A stretch of 64,000 nucleotides of DNA, from positions 62,001 through 126,000 of the forward strand of contig JBBPIM010000003.1 in the NCBI GenBank assembly GCA_038040325.1. The letters run 5' to 3'. The notes beneath the pieces were generated by a model. That model saw only the letters and a program-made list of their open reading frames with translations. It was not told where the DNA came from and made no database searches. The DNA is from Mayfieldus profundus. Its GTDB lineage: Bacteria; Actinomycetota; Thermoleophilia; Solirubrobacterales; 70-9. This document shows positions 44,527 through 53,264 of this stretch, in pieces. Within the stretch, counting starts at the first letter, position 1; each line of letters opens with the position of its first letter. The translations under genes were made by a program, and so were the position numbers.

Positions 44527-45897
44527 TCAATACCCGGTGCCGCGCTTGACCCGCTTTCGCTCCGACTCGTGGGCGCCGCCCTTCTCGGCGAGCGTCGAGC
44601 AGGCCTGCTCGATGTCCTTCGCAAGGGTGTCGACGTGCTCGCGGCTCATCGTCTCCTTGACCAGCGCCCGCAGGACCTTCACGTGGTCGGCGTCGGGGGG
44701 CAGCGTGTAGGCGGGGACCATCCAGCCGCGCTCAGCGGACAGCTGCCAGGCGATGTCGAACTCGTCGTAGTCCTGGTCGTCCGCGAGCTTGAAGGCGGCG
44801 AGGGGAAGCTGCTCCTCGCCTTCGCCGATCAGCTCGAACACCCCGATCGCCTTCAACTTCTCGGCCAGGGCGCGCGCGTTCTCCTCCATCATCTTCATCA
44901 CGTAGGCGTAGCCGTCGCGCCCGAGGCGCACCAGGTTGTAGTACTGGGCGAGCACCATCGACGAGCCGGTGGAGAAGTTGAGGGTGAAGGTGGCGTCCGT
45001 CTTGCCGAGATAGTTCTCGTAGAAGACGAGATCCTCCGCCAGGTCGGCCTTCTCCCTGAAGATCAGCCAGCCGATACCCGGGTACACCAGTCCGAACTTG
45101 TGCCCGGAGACGTTGATCGACCGGACCTGGTCGAGGCGGAAGTCCCATTTGGAGTCGGGGTACAGAAATGGCCACACGAAGCCGCCGCTGGCCGCGTCGA
45201 CGTGCAGCGGCACCTCGAGGCCCCTCTCGTCCCGCAGCCCGCCCAGCAGCGAGTCGATTCCGACGATGTCGTCCATGTGGCCGGTGAAGGTCGTGCCCAG
45301 CACCGCCGCCACACCGATCGTGTTCTCGTCGATGTGAGGCTCCACGTCCTCGGGGCCGATCGTGTACTTGTGCTCCTGCAGCGGGACGATGCGCGGCTCG
45401 ACATCGAAGTAGCGGCAGAACTTCTCCCAGACCACGTGCACGTCGCCGCCGAACACGAGGTTGGGCTTGTCGGTGGGCTTGCCGTCGGCCTCGCGCCGCT
45501 GGCGCCATTTCCACTTCAGCGACAGGGCGCCGAGCATGATTGCCTCCGACGACCCCTGCGTGCGGGCACCGGTGGTCTCCCCGGGCGCGTTGAAGAGGTC
45601 CGCCAGCATGCGAATGCAGCGCTGCTCGATCTCGGCGGTCTGCGGGTACTCGGCGTGGTCGATGAAATTGCGATGCAGGTTCTCGGCGATGATCCGCTGT
45701 GCCTCGGGCTCCATCCAGGTGGTCACGAAGGTGGCGAGGTTGCGCGGCGGATCCCCGTCGAGGACGAGCTCCTCGGCCACCAGCCGCATCGCGTCGACGG
45801 CCGGCATGCCGGAGTCGGGGAACTCGCGGTTCGGCACCTCCTGCGTCAGGAACCGGTTGCCGTACAGGCTCGAATCGCGTTGCCCGGCGTCTTCCAT
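44527..45897 (-). CDS. gad: Glutamate decarboxylase
   Basis: This 456-aa PLP enzyme converts glutamate to GABA and CO2. The family pattern is complete: TQGSSEAIMLG near 113-123, HVDAASGGFVWPF near 232-244 and the PLP lysine Lys267 in SINVSGHKFGLVYPG, with the C-terminal region retained. I chose ATG 45897 with AGGAG upstream; the longer frame to 46176 is unsupported. No glutamate/GABA antiporter is adjacent, so its link to acid resistance is unproven. CTTCACC/GGTGAAG at 44490-44520 is a weak downstream hairpin. Confidence 0.95.
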   Translation of the reverse strand: MEDAGQRDSSLYGNRFLTQEVPNREFPDSGMPAVDAMRLVAEELVLDGDPPRNLATFVTTWMEPEAQRIIAENLHRNFIDHAEYPQTAEIEQRCIRMLADLFNAPGETTGARTQGSSEAIMLGALSLKWKWRQRREADGKPTDKPNLVFGGDVHVVWEKFCRYFDVEPRIVPLQEHKYTIGPEDVEPHIDENTIGVAAVLGTTFTGHMDDIVGIDSLLGGLRDERGLEVPLHVDAASGGFVWPFLYPDSKWDFRLDQVRSINVSGHKFGLVYPGIGWLIFREKADLAEDLVFYENYLGKTDATFTLNFSTGSSMVLAQYYNLVRLGRDGYAYVMKMMEENARALAEKLKAIGVFELIGEGEEQLPLAAFKLADDQDYDEFDIAWQLSAERGWMVPAYTLPPDADHVKVLRALVKETMSREHVDTLAKDIEQACSTLAEKGGAHESERKRVKRGTGY

Positions 45898-45942
45898 GAG
45901 GTCTCCTCTCGTGGCCGCGGAGGGCGAGCATAACTGGGCGGA

Positions 45943-45948
45943 TATGCT
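45943..45948 (+). promoter_or_regulatory. -10-like element (TATGCT) of the 148-aa hypothetical gene
   Basis: TATGCT followed by nine bases and ATG 45958, with no Shine-Dalgarno sequence. Confidence 0.42.
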
Positions 45949-45957
45949 CCGAGATCG

Positions 45958-46404
45958 ATGACCGGCAAGGCTGACTTCACCGAAGAGGAGTGGGAGCTCG
46001 TCCTGTCGGCGCCGGCGAGCGCGGGCCTGCTCGTCTCCACGGCGCAGCGCGGCGGGACGTTCCGGGAGGCGTTTTCGATCGCCAAGGCGTACTCGGAGGC
46101 GCGCAGCGAGCACGGCGAGTCCGCGCTCCTCGACGAGATCGTCTCCGGGAAGCCCAAGATCGACCGCACCCGCCACGGCTCTGTCGAGGAGCTGAAGGCG
46201 AGCATCTTGCAGCAGTTGCGCGATGCCGTCACGCTGCTCGAGCAGAAGGCGATGCCCGAGGAGCTCGACGACTACCGCCGTTTCGTCCTCAGCCTGGCCG
46301 AGCGGGTGGCCGGGGCGAAGGAGGAGGGCGCCGAGCCGGTCAGCGACACCGAGCGGGAGGCGATCGGACAGATCGCCGAGGTGCTCGGCACGTCCGCAGG
46401 TTAG
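45958..46404 (+). CDS. Conserved-looking hypothetical protein, 148 aa
   Basis: A soluble, mostly helical protein beginning MTGKADFTEEEWELVLSA; the FTEEEWE stretch followed by SAPASAGLLVSTAQRGGTFRE gives it a globular look. No catalytic motif or membrane segment is seen. It is divergent from the glutamate decarboxylase gene (60 bp between starts) and converges on the P450 gene with a 12-bp gap. Third-position GC is high, as in its neighbours, which supports real coding. Function unknown. Confidence 0.75.
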   Translation: MTGKADFTEEEWELVLSAPASAGLLVSTAQRGGTFREAFSIAKAYSEARSEHGESALLDEIVSGKPKIDRTRHGSVEELKASILQQLRDAVTLLEQKAMPEELDDYRRFVLSLAERVAGAKEEGAEPVSDTEREAIGQIAEVLGTSAG

Positions 46405-46416
46405 GGCGAGCGGCTA

Positions 46417-47763
46417 CTACGGCGAAAGCGGGCGCTCCATCACCACGCGGGTGCCCTTGCCCGGCGCCAGGGTGATGTTGCGGGTCTTGACCCGTTCCGG
46501 GCGTGGGTCCGGCGCGGTCAGCTGGGCCCGCTCGAGGATCGCCCGCAGCACGATCCGCATCTCGTACTGGGCGAAGGCGGCGCCGATGCAGCGGCGCACG
46601 CCGCCGCCGAACGGGATCCAGGCGTAGTTGTCGGTCTTCCCGTCGAGGAAGCGCTCTGGGCGGAACTCGTGCGGCTCAGAGTAGATGTCCTCGCGATAGT
46701 GGATCGCGGCGATCGCCGGCAGAACCATCGTGCCGGCCTCCAGCTCGTAGCCGCCGATCTCGGCGGGTGCGGTGAGCTTGCGCGCCACGTCGACGATCAC
46801 CGGCCGCACCCGTAGCGTTTCCTTGATCGCCGCGTCGAGGTAGTCGTCCTCGCCGGCCTTGATCGACTCGCGAAGACGGGACAGAACACGCGGGGTGCGC
46901 AGCAGGCGCTCCATCGTCCAGGCGAGCCCGGTGGCGGTGGTCTCGTGCCCGGCGCCAACCACGGTCACCAGCTCGTCGCGCAGCTCCTCGTCGCTCATCG
47001 GCTCGCCGTTCTCGTCGACCGCGCGCATCAGCAGTGAGAGCACGTCGTCGCGCTCCTCGCGGTCCGCTTCGGCGCCGCGTGCGGCGATCTCCTCGTAGAT
47101 GAACTCGTCGAGGGCGGCCCGGGCGCGCACGAAGCGCGCCCAGGGGCTGAAGCGGCCGAAGCTGCGGCGCATGAAGGGGAGCTGGATGATCGTGTTGGTG
47201 CGCCGCGCGAACTCGTCGACCAGCACGGCGGCGCGCTCGAAGCGCTCCCTTCCGCGCACCCCGAACACGGCACGCAGGATCACCTCAAGCGTGATCCGCT
47301 GCGTGTGGTCGCGCAGGGCAAACGCGCGGGCGACCGGCCAGGTCTCCATGTCGCGCTCGGTGATCTCGCGGATTAGCTCGCCGTAGCGCGTGATGCTGTC
47401 CCCGTGGAAGGGGGGCAGCAGCAGCTTGCGCTGGCGCAGGTGCTCGTCCTCGTCAAGGGTGAGGACCGAGTTCGGCCCCAGCGCCGGCTCGAGCACCGTG
47501 GCGTTGGCCTCGCCCGCGTGGAACGTGGCCGGCTCGCCGGTGAAGACCCGCTTGACGATGGCGGGGTCGGCGACGTAGACGATGCGGCCGAAGTAGGGAA
47601 ACGAGACGGTGAAGACGTCGCCGTAGCGGCGGTGCAGGCGGATGAAGAACCCGATCGGATCGCGGGTGTAGGCGATTCCCTGCAGCGCCCCGGGAAGGCG
47701 TGGTCCCGGCAGCGGAGCGGCTGCGGTCGTGAGGGGTCGTTGACGGGATACCGCTTGTTCCAT
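46417..47763 (-). CDS. Cytochrome P450
   Basis: This 448-aa heme monooxygenase has the I-helix oxygen-activation motif AGHETT at 271-276, ExxR in KETLRVRP (Glu315, Arg318) and the heme-ligand loop FGGGVRRCIG with Cys392. It has no N-terminal membrane anchor, so it is soluble and needs partner electron carriers, none of which is adjacent. The N-terminal PGPRLPGALQGI and the general layout are like CYP1xx family fatty-acid or terpenoid hydroxylases, but the substrate cannot be assigned. Confidence 0.96.
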   Translation of the reverse strand: MEQAVSRQRPLTTAAAPLPGPRLPGALQGIAYTRDPIGFFIRLHRRYGDVFTVSFPYFGRIVYVADPAIVKRVFTGEPATFHAGEANATVLEPALGPNSVLTLDEDEHLRQRKLLLPPFHGDSITRYGELIREITERDMETWPVARAFALRDHTQRITLEVILRAVFGVRGRERFERAAVLVDEFARRTNTIIQLPFMRRSFGRFSPWARFVRARAALDEFIYEEIAARGAEADREERDDVLSLLMRAVDENGEPMSDEELRDELVTVVGAGHETTATGLAWTMERLLRTPRVLSRLRESIKAGEDDYLDAAIKETLRVRPVIVDVARKLTAPAEIGGYELEAGTMVLPAIAAIHYREDIYSEPHEFRPERFLDGKTDNYAWIPFGGGVRRCIGAAFAQYEMRIVLRAILERAQLTAPDPRPERVKTRNITLAPGKGTRVVMERPLSP

Positions 47764-47838
47764 CGAGGTCGCCGTCCGAGACTAGGGCAAATGCCCGGGC
47801 CGTTCACAGAACTGCGACGCCTGACCCCGCCACGGCGC

Positions 47839-47844
47839 TAATCT
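47839..47844 (+). promoter_or_regulatory. -10-like element (TAATCT) of the metallophosphoesterase gene
   Basis: TAATCT followed by eight bases and ATG 47853, with no Shine-Dalgarno sequence. Confidence 0.47.
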
Positions 47845-47852
47845 CGCGGACG

Positions 47853-49742
47853 ATGGCAGTCGGGAGATGTTTGATCTTGGCCTTGGTCGCAACCGTCGCG
47901 CTGATGGCGGGGCCGGCGGAAGCCAAGAAGGCGCCCAAGTCCTGGCCGCCGGTAAAGGGCAAGGGTTTGCTCTTCGCCCACTTCGGCGAGGAGCACTGGA
48001 ACGACGACGACAGCGACATCACCCTGCCGGCGGTAGTCGCCGATGCCGCCCGTTACAAGCCCGACCTGGTGACCATGTCGGGCGACAAGGACAACGACGG
48101 CACTGTCGACCAGCTCACCCGCTGGAAGCAGATCATGTCCACCTTCGACCAGGCGGGCGTTCCCTATCTGCCAGGGGTCGGAAACCACGACCGCACATCG
48201 CCCCCCGGCACTCCGGCCGGCACGGCGGGCCTGATCGTCCCGGGGGTGCAGGGCAGCCTCACCAACTACAAGAACGTCTTCGCCGACCGGCCCTACCCGT
48301 TCGGCGACGCGGCGCCGTACCCGGGCATCGGCCCGTCCCGGCCCGGCGGCGACCCCGACGGGGCCTCCTCGCACTACTTCGCGGACATCGGCAGCGTGCG
48401 TTGGATCTTCATCGACAACTCGTGCTGGGGGATCGCCGACTGCGACAGCGTTCAGAACCCGTCCTTCCCGGACGCGGAGGGGATCGACGGGCAGTTCGAC
48501 TTCCTGGAGCGCAAGGCGCGCGAGGCGAGCGACGCCGGCCGGACCGTGTTCGTGGTCATGCACATCCCAACCCGCGACCCGCGCGACCAGTCCCAGATCG
48601 AGACCACCAGCTTCAACCACGTGATGGGGAAGGGCCTCAATCCCAGCCAGGCACCCGACAACGCAAGGTTCGAGGATGTCGCCGACCGCAGCGGGGTCGA
48701 CGGCGTCTTCGTGGGGCACATCAAGGGCCAGTGGCTCTACAAAGGCCAGGGCGGCGTCCCCTATTACATCGACGGCGGCGCCGGCGGTGAGCTCTACACC
48801 AACCGGCCGCTGGGCACCGACTCCGGCTACTGGCACGGCTTCCGGCTGGTGCGCGTGCGCGGTACGGACATCACGACCGACGTGGTGCCGATCTTCAAGG
48901 CGGGGAGCATCACGGTCAAGGGGCCGGACGTACTGCGACGCGGCCAGGTCTCCCGCTTCGAGGCCACCGGCATACAGGCCAAGCAGATCGGCCGTCGCAT
49001 CGAGCTGGATCTTCGCGACCCGGACCCGATTCCGCGTACCCGCACCGGCACCCTCGGGCAGCTCGGCGCCTTCCTGACCGGGGATGGCCTGATCCTGGTG
49101 CCTCCTGCGGCGATGCTGATCGTGCTCCTGCTCGGATCCATACGGCCGGCGCGCCGCCGGCTGGCAGTCCTAGGTCCAGCCGCCGCGGCGGTTGCGCTGG
49201 GAGGCCTCGGGGCGGTTGCGCTGGCCGAACAGAGCATCCCCACCGACACGCCCAAGTCCAGCCTCCCCAATCCAGCCCGGATCTGGACCAGCTCCGACCG
49301 TTTCGCGCTCGCACCCGTGTCCTCCTCGACCGACGATCCGCGCCGCAATCGCAAGATTCAGACCCAAGACGGAGCCTTCCGCGGGAAGTGCCCGGGTCGG
49401 GCCAAGCTGACCGTCACGTCGGGCTTCGAGAAGGGTTCGAAGCGGGTTCGGGTTCCAAGCCGGCGTGGCAAGATCGTCCGCTCGATCGCGATCAATGGGC
49501 CCCGCGCCCGAGTGCGGCTGCGCCAGCGGGCCGAGGTGTTCGCCCGAGTCAAGCGCGGCAGGCGCGTCGTGCGCCAGCTCGGGCACCGCTGCTTCGGCGC
49601 CGGCAAGGTGCGCTTCCGCTGGAACCGGCGGATCAAACGGGGCAGGTTGGTCCAGGCGCCGCAGGGGCGCTACCGGCTGCAGGTCGTCGTGCTCTCCGAC
49701 CGCCGCCCGGTGCGCCGCAGCGGCGTCGTCCGCGTCGGCTAG
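47853..49742 (+). CDS. Secreted/membrane calcineurin-like metallophosphoesterase
   Basis: This 629-aa protein has a signal peptide (MAVGRCLILALVATVALMAG, cleavage near AEAKK). The phosphoesterase domain shows MSGDKDND near 75, GNHD at 110-113, VVMHIP near 233 and FVGHIKG near 287, the dinuclear metal-site motifs. About residues 408-455 form one or two membrane helices (LILVPPAAMLIVLLLG, AAAVALGGLGAVALA), followed by a strongly basic C-terminal domain rich in Arg. The catalytic domain thus lies outside with a tethered tail. Substrate unknown. Confidence 0.85.
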   Translation: MAVGRCLILALVATVALMAGPAEAKKAPKSWPPVKGKGLLFAHFGEEHWNDDDSDITLPAVVADAARYKPDLVTMSGDKDNDGTVDQLTRWKQIMSTFDQAGVPYLPGVGNHDRTSPPGTPAGTAGLIVPGVQGSLTNYKNVFADRPYPFGDAAPYPGIGPSRPGGDPDGASSHYFADIGSVRWIFIDNSCWGIADCDSVQNPSFPDAEGIDGQFDFLERKAREASDAGRTVFVVMHIPTRDPRDQSQIETTSFNHVMGKGLNPSQAPDNARFEDVADRSGVDGVFVGHIKGQWLYKGQGGVPYYIDGGAGGELYTNRPLGTDSGYWHGFRLVRVRGTDITTDVVPIFKAGSITVKGPDVLRRGQVSRFEATGIQAKQIGRRIELDLRDPDPIPRTRTGTLGQLGAFLTGDGLILVPPAAMLIVLLLGSIRPARRRLAVLGPAAAAVALGGLGAVALAEQSIPTDTPKSSLPNPARIWTSSDRFALAPVSSSTDDPRRNRKIQTQDGAFRGKCPGRAKLTVTSGFEKGSKRVRVPSRRGKIVRSIAINGPRARVRLRQRAEVFARVKRGRRVVRQLGHRCFGAGKVRFRWNRRIKRGRLVQAPQGRYRLQVVVLSDRRPVRRSGVVRVG

Positions 49743-49807
49743 CCCCGCAAGCCGGTGGGCCTTGCGTTACGGAAATTCGGCCAGGCGCCTAAGGGAACTG
49801 AGTACTG

Positions 49808-50005
49808 ATGCCGAAGAACACAATGCACGTGACGGCACCGCTTTCACAACGGCTTCGCTGCGCGATAACCGGGCACGACTGGCGCCGGGCGATCGCGCCC
49901 CGCGAGGGTCACTACCTGCGCTGCCGCCGTTGCTGGACGAACCGCTTCGAGGAGAGCCCGCAGCAGCGCACGACCGCCTCCGCGGGCTCCCAGCGCTCCG
50001 CCTGA
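49808..50005 (+). CDS. 65-aa small protein with a CxxC zinc-knuckle-like motif
   Basis: A short protein from ATG 49808 with CAITGHDWRRAI, then HYLRCRRCWTNRF near residues 37-47. The spaced Cys/His pairs (C-x5-H, H-x3-CxxC) suggest one small metal-binding knuckle. A weak AAGGGA lies 11 bases before the ATG. It lies on the same strand as, and just before, ytoQ. No family is recognised and no role is proposed. Confidence 0.5.
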   Translation: MPKNTMHVTAPLSQRLRCAITGHDWRRAIAPREGHYLRCRRCWTNRFEESPQQRTTASAGSQRSA

Positions 50006-50049
50006 CCGCACCTCTCGCCTGAGCGACCCGCCCGCGTGATTTGGGCCTA

Positions 50050-50055
50050 TAGGCT
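50050..50055 (+). promoter_or_regulatory. -10-like element of ytoQ (TAGGCT)
   Basis: TAGGCT followed by eight bases and GTG 50064. This selects GTG over the in-frame TTG at 50055. Confidence 0.47.
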
Positions 50056-50063
50056 TGCCTGGA

Positions 50064-50528
50064 GTGAGCGAGCGAGCCTGGAACGTCTACCTCTCGGGCG
50101 AGATCCACTCCGACTGGCGTGAGCAGATCGCGGCCGGCGTCGAGAAGGCCGGCCTGCCGGTCTCCTTCAGCGCCCCCGTCACCGATCACGCCGCGTCCGA
50201 CGACGCCGGAACCGGCACCCTCGGCGAGGAGTCGGAGGCCTTCTGGCGCGACCACAAGGGCGCCGGAGTCAACGCGATCCGCACCCAGACCCTGATCCGC
50301 AAGGCCGATGTTGTGGTGGTGCGCTTCGGTGACAAGTACCGGCAGTGGAACGCCGCCTTCGATGCCGGGTATGCGGCGGCGCTGGGAAAGCCGGTGGTGA
50401 CCCTGCACGACGGCGAGTTCGACCACGCCCTCAAGGAGGTCGACCGAGCGGCGCTGGCGACGGCTCGCGACGCCGACCAGGTGGTGGACGTGCTGCGCTA
50501 CGTGATCGAGGGCGAGCTGCCAAGCTGA
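50064..50528 (+). CDS. ytoQ: YtoQ family protein
   Basis: This 154-aa protein shows NVYLSGEIHSDWREQI at the N-terminus, FWRDHKGAGVNAIRT in the middle and DAGYAAALGKPVVTLHD further on, the signatures of the YtoQ family, a small nucleoside 2-deoxyribosyltransferase-like fold of unproven activity. It starts at GTG 50064, eight bases after TAGGCT. The NTF2-like gene follows with a 10-base gap, so they may form a two-gene unit. Confidence 0.88.
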   Translation: MSERAWNVYLSGEIHSDWREQIAAGVEKAGLPVSFSAPVTDHAASDDAGTGTLGEESEAFWRDHKGAGVNAIRTQTLIRKADVVVVRFGDKYRQWNAAFDAGYAAALGKPVVTLHDGEFDHALKEVDRAALATARDADQVVDVLRYVIEGELPS

Positions 50529-50538
50529 GGTCACGGCG

Positions 50539-51027
50539 ATGTCAGAGGTCAACATCGAGCTGATCCGGCGCTTCTACGAAGCCTTCGACCGCCACGACGG
50601 CGAGACGATGGCCGCCTGCTACGCGACAGACGCCCATTTCCGCGACCCCGCCTTTGGCGACCTTCAGGGTGCCGAGGTAGGGAGCATGTGGCGGATGCTC
50701 ACCTCCGGCGCCGAGGAGCTTGACGTCGAGCTGCACGAGCACGAGGCCGACGAGCGGACCGGCTCCGCCCACTGGATAGCCCATTACACGTTCACGCAGA
50801 CGGGCCGCAAGGTGACCAACGACATCCGCGCCACGTTCGCCTTCGAGGGCGGACTGATCACCGACCACGTCGACGAGTTCGACTTCGGGCGCTGGGCGCG
50901 CCAGGCGCTGGGACCGATGGGGTGGGCGATCACCGTACTGCCGCCGCTCCGCAACGCGGTTCGCAAGCGGGCGCGCGGGAACCTCGACGAGTTCATGGCA
51001 GGCGAGGGAGACTCACCCGGACAGTGA
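50539..51027 (+). CDS. NTF2-like/SnoaL-like protein
   Basis: This 162-aa protein has the cone-shaped NTF2/SnoaL fold pattern: IELIRRFYEAFDRHDGETMAAC at the N-terminus, AHFRDPAFGDLQG, then alternating strands (HWIAHYTFTQTGRKVTNDIR in segments) and a C-terminal helical extension. Members include isomerases, dehydratases and ligand-binding proteins. It sits ten bases after ytoQ. No catalytic residue set could be assigned. Confidence 0.8.
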   Translation: MSEVNIELIRRFYEAFDRHDGETMAACYATDAHFRDPAFGDLQGAEVGSMWRMLTSGAEELDVELHEHEADERTGSAHWIAHYTFTQTGRKVTNDIRATFAFEGGLITDHVDEFDFGRWARQALGPMGWAITVLPPLRNAVRKRARGNLDEFMAGEGDSPGQ

Positions 51028-51131
51028 AGGATTTGGTCCCCTATGGCGGACCCAATCCTTCAACCCCGCGCCGCTGACCGTCCCGTCTGGGCGCGGCTAC
51101 CCGTCCGGGACTTCGAACAGCTCCCGCTGCA

Positions 51132-52088
51132 TCAGCCGCCACCCTCGTCGAGGTCCTCGAACCTACACTCGCGCGGGTCCTTGTCGTCGCGGAAGCGCAG
51201 GAAGCGGGTGCCGTGGCGGATCCGCCCGGCGCTGGCGTGGTCGTAGCCGACCTCGATCACCAGCTCCGGGCGCAGCGCGACCCACTCGAGATCGCGGCCG
51301 CCGGTCCAGCGGCTGGGCTCGCCGCTGCCGTGCTCGCCGGTCTCCAGCGGCGCCAGCATCTTGCGCAGCGACCGCTTGGTGCTCGCCGTGAACCCGGAGA
51401 TGTGGCCGACCGGGCGCAGCTCGTCGCCGTCGTAGAGCCCGAGGATCAGCGAACCGACGGTCCCCTCCTCCTTGCCGGGCCGCCAGCCCAACACCACGCA
51501 ATCGATCGTCCGCTCCCGCTTCACCTTCGCCATCCCCTTGCGCTTGCCGGGGATGTATGGGGCGTCGAGCTGCTTGGCGACGACGCCCTCCGTGCTGCGC
51601 AGCCATTCCTCGGCTTTGGCGGTGTCGCCGGTGAGCTCCGTCAGATCGAGGTCGCCGTCGCCGGCGGCCAGCTTCTCTAGACGCGCGCGCCGATCGCGCA
51701 GCGGGCGCTCCAGCAGCAGCTCGTCGCCATCGGCGAGCATGTCAAAGGCGACGAACCCAGCCGGTATCTCTTTGGCCAGGAACTGGATCCGCGATTCGGC
51801 GGGATGGATGCGGCTCTGCAGGGCATCGAAGACGAGGTTGCCGTCGGCGTCGCGCACGACCAGCTCCCCGTCAATCACGTAGCGGCCCGGTGGGAAGCTC
51901 AACTCGGGGAAGTAGCGGACCAGCGACTTGCCGCTGCGCGATTGGATGTAGATCTCGTCGCCGTCCACGAACACGATCGCGCGAAAGCCGTCGAGCTTCT
52001 GCTCGTACGCCCACTCCTCGCCTTCGGGGAGCTGCTTTCGGGTCAGCGCCAGCTGCGGTTTGACCGGTGGCTTCAGCGGCAGGCTCAC
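51132..52088 (-). CDS. ATP-dependent DNA ligase (LigC/LigD-type, catalytically complete)
   Basis: This 318-aa ligase has the nucleotidyl-lysine motif EQKLDG with Lys31, VIDGELVV (motif III), FVAFDML (IIIa), STEGVVAKQLDAPY (IV) and KVKRERTIDCVV (V), followed by an OB-fold domain (about 205-318). It seals nicks using ATP and is typical of bacterial non-homologous end-joining or repair ligases. The start overlaps the preceding phosphoesterase-pseudoligase stop by four bases, so the two proteins are made together. No ku gene is in the window. Confidence 0.94.
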   Translation of the reverse strand: MSLPLKPPVKPQLALTRKQLPEGEEWAYEQKLDGFRAIVFVDGDEIYIQSRSGKSLVRYFPELSFPPGRYVIDGELVVRDADGNLVFDALQSRIHPAESRIQFLAKEIPAGFVAFDMLADGDELLLERPLRDRRARLEKLAAGDGDLDLTELTGDTAKAEEWLRSTEGVVAKQLDAPYIPGKRKGMAKVKRERTIDCVVLGWRPGKEEGTVGSLILGLYDGDELRPVGHISGFTASTKRSLRKMLAPLETGEHGSGEPSRWTGGRDLEWVALRPELVIEVGYDHASAGRIRHGTRFLRFRDDKDPRECRFEDLDEGGG

Positions 52089-53155
52089 GCCTCCACCTTG
52101 ATCCAGGAGTCGCTGCGACCGGGCTCGTAGCGGGAGTCGAGGCGTTTGGCGACCAGCCCCGCGAGGCCCCGCTCCCGCGCCGCGTCCAGCAGCTCGGCCC
52201 CGTCACCGCGATGGTAGGAGGGGGTCTGCCAAGAATCCCCCGCCAACCCGAGGCCCTCGAGCAGCCCCCGGCGCTGCCGGTAGCTCAGCTCCATGGTGCG
52301 CCGGCCGTCGAGGAACGGTACGTCGAACAGCATCAGGGTCGCCGGGGACTCCCCCGACAGGCGCTTCGCCACCGACTCCGAGGAGGCGCGCTTGCGCTCG
52401 CGCAGTTTCGAGGCGCTGGGGCGCCCGTCCCCGCCCATCACCACGAGCTCGCCGTCGAGAACCGCCTCGGTCATTCCCAGGGCGCGGGCAACGGGGCGCA
52501 GCTCGGGGAACAGCGAGACCGGCTCGTCGAGGCCGCGCGCCTCGCACTTGCGGATGTGGCCGGGCTCGCACCAGACCAAAGTCCGCAGGCCACCCCAGGC
52601 GATCTCGAACCCGTAGGCCTCCTGGTTGCGCGGCAGCTTCCCGCGCCTCGGCAGCATCGGCCGCAGGTCGTCCGGCATCAGGACCCGCCCCGGGTCGAGC
52701 GGCGGATTCATCCGGTGGATCATCCAGTTCTTGCCGCGGGTCTGGAACAGCGCGTAACGCCCGCGCATCCGCTTGCCGAGGAGGGTCGCGATCACCTCGT
52801 CTGAACGCAGCTTCTCCGCCTCGTAGCGGCCGCTGTCCCAGATGGTCATCTTGCCGGCGCCGTACTCACCGGCCTGGATCTCGCCCTCGAAGTCGATGTA
52901 CTCGAGCGGGTGATCCTCGGTGTGCACGGCGAGGCGGTTGGCGCTGTTATCCGGCAGTTGCGGGATCCCGCGCGGCAGCGCCCACGAGAGCAGCACGCCG
53001 TCGTGCTCGAGGCGCAGGTCCCAGTGCAGGTTGCGGGCGTGGTGCTCGTGGACCACAAAGCGGCCGCCGTCCTGGTCGCCGGTGCCGTCCGAGTGGGGCT
53101 CGGGCGTCTTCGAGAAGTCGCGCTTGGAACGGTACTCGTCGAACTTTCCGACCAT
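52085..53155 (-). CDS. LigD-type 3'-phosphoesterase fused to a degenerate ligase domain
   Basis: This 356-aa protein has an N-terminal LigD phosphoesterase domain (about 30-150; FVVHEHHARNLHWDLRLE), which trims 3'-phosphate or ribonucleotide ends. Residues about 175-356 align with an ATP-ligase adenylation domain, but motif I reads EIAWGG (184-189) where EPKxDG is expected, so the nucleotidyl Lys is Ala186 and the Asp is Gly188; motif IV reads LAGLVAK, with Ala332 for Glu. It ends without an OB domain. It should be unable to adenylate, and may scaffold the adjacent active ligase. ATG 53155 lies seven bases after TAATCT. Confidence 0.88.
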   Translation of the reverse strand: MVGKFDEYRSKRDFSKTPEPHSDGTGDQDGGRFVVHEHHARNLHWDLRLEHDGVLLSWALPRGIPQLPDNSANRLAVHTEDHPLEYIDFEGEIQAGEYGAGKMTIWDSGRYEAEKLRSDEVIATLLGKRMRGRYALFQTRGKNWMIHRMNPPLDPGRVLMPDDLRPMLPRRGKLPRNQEAYGFEIAWGGLRTLVWCEPGHIRKCEARGLDEPVSLFPELRPVARALGMTEAVLDGELVVMGGDGRPSASKLRERKRASSESVAKRLSGESPATLMLFDVPFLDGRRTMELSYRQRRGLLEGLGLAGDSWQTPSYHRGDGAELLDAARERGLAGLVAKRLDSRYEPGRSDSWIKVEA

Positions 53156-53162
53156 GGGGCGG

Positions 53163-53168
53163 AGATTA
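53163..53168 (-). promoter_or_regulatory. -10-like element (TAATCT on the minus strand) of the repair operon
   Basis: TAATCT ends seven bases before ATG 53155 on the minus strand, with no Shine-Dalgarno sequence. Confidence 0.47.
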
Positions 53169-53226
53169 GGCGAGCGCCGGTCCGTGCCGAACTATCAGCG
53201 GCGGCCTGCGGCACATGCGGCGTCAC

Positions 53227-53246
53227 GCCCGGGCGATTGCCCGGGC
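53227..53246. terminator. Hairpin downstream of the peptide ABC-transporter operon
   Basis: GCCCGGGC-GATT-GCCCGGGC forms an 8-bp stem 18 bp after the last ATPase gene. No T-run follows; either a terminator or an RNA-stabilising hairpin. Confidence 0.45.
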
Positions 53247-53264
53247 GATCGCGCGCGACCGCCG

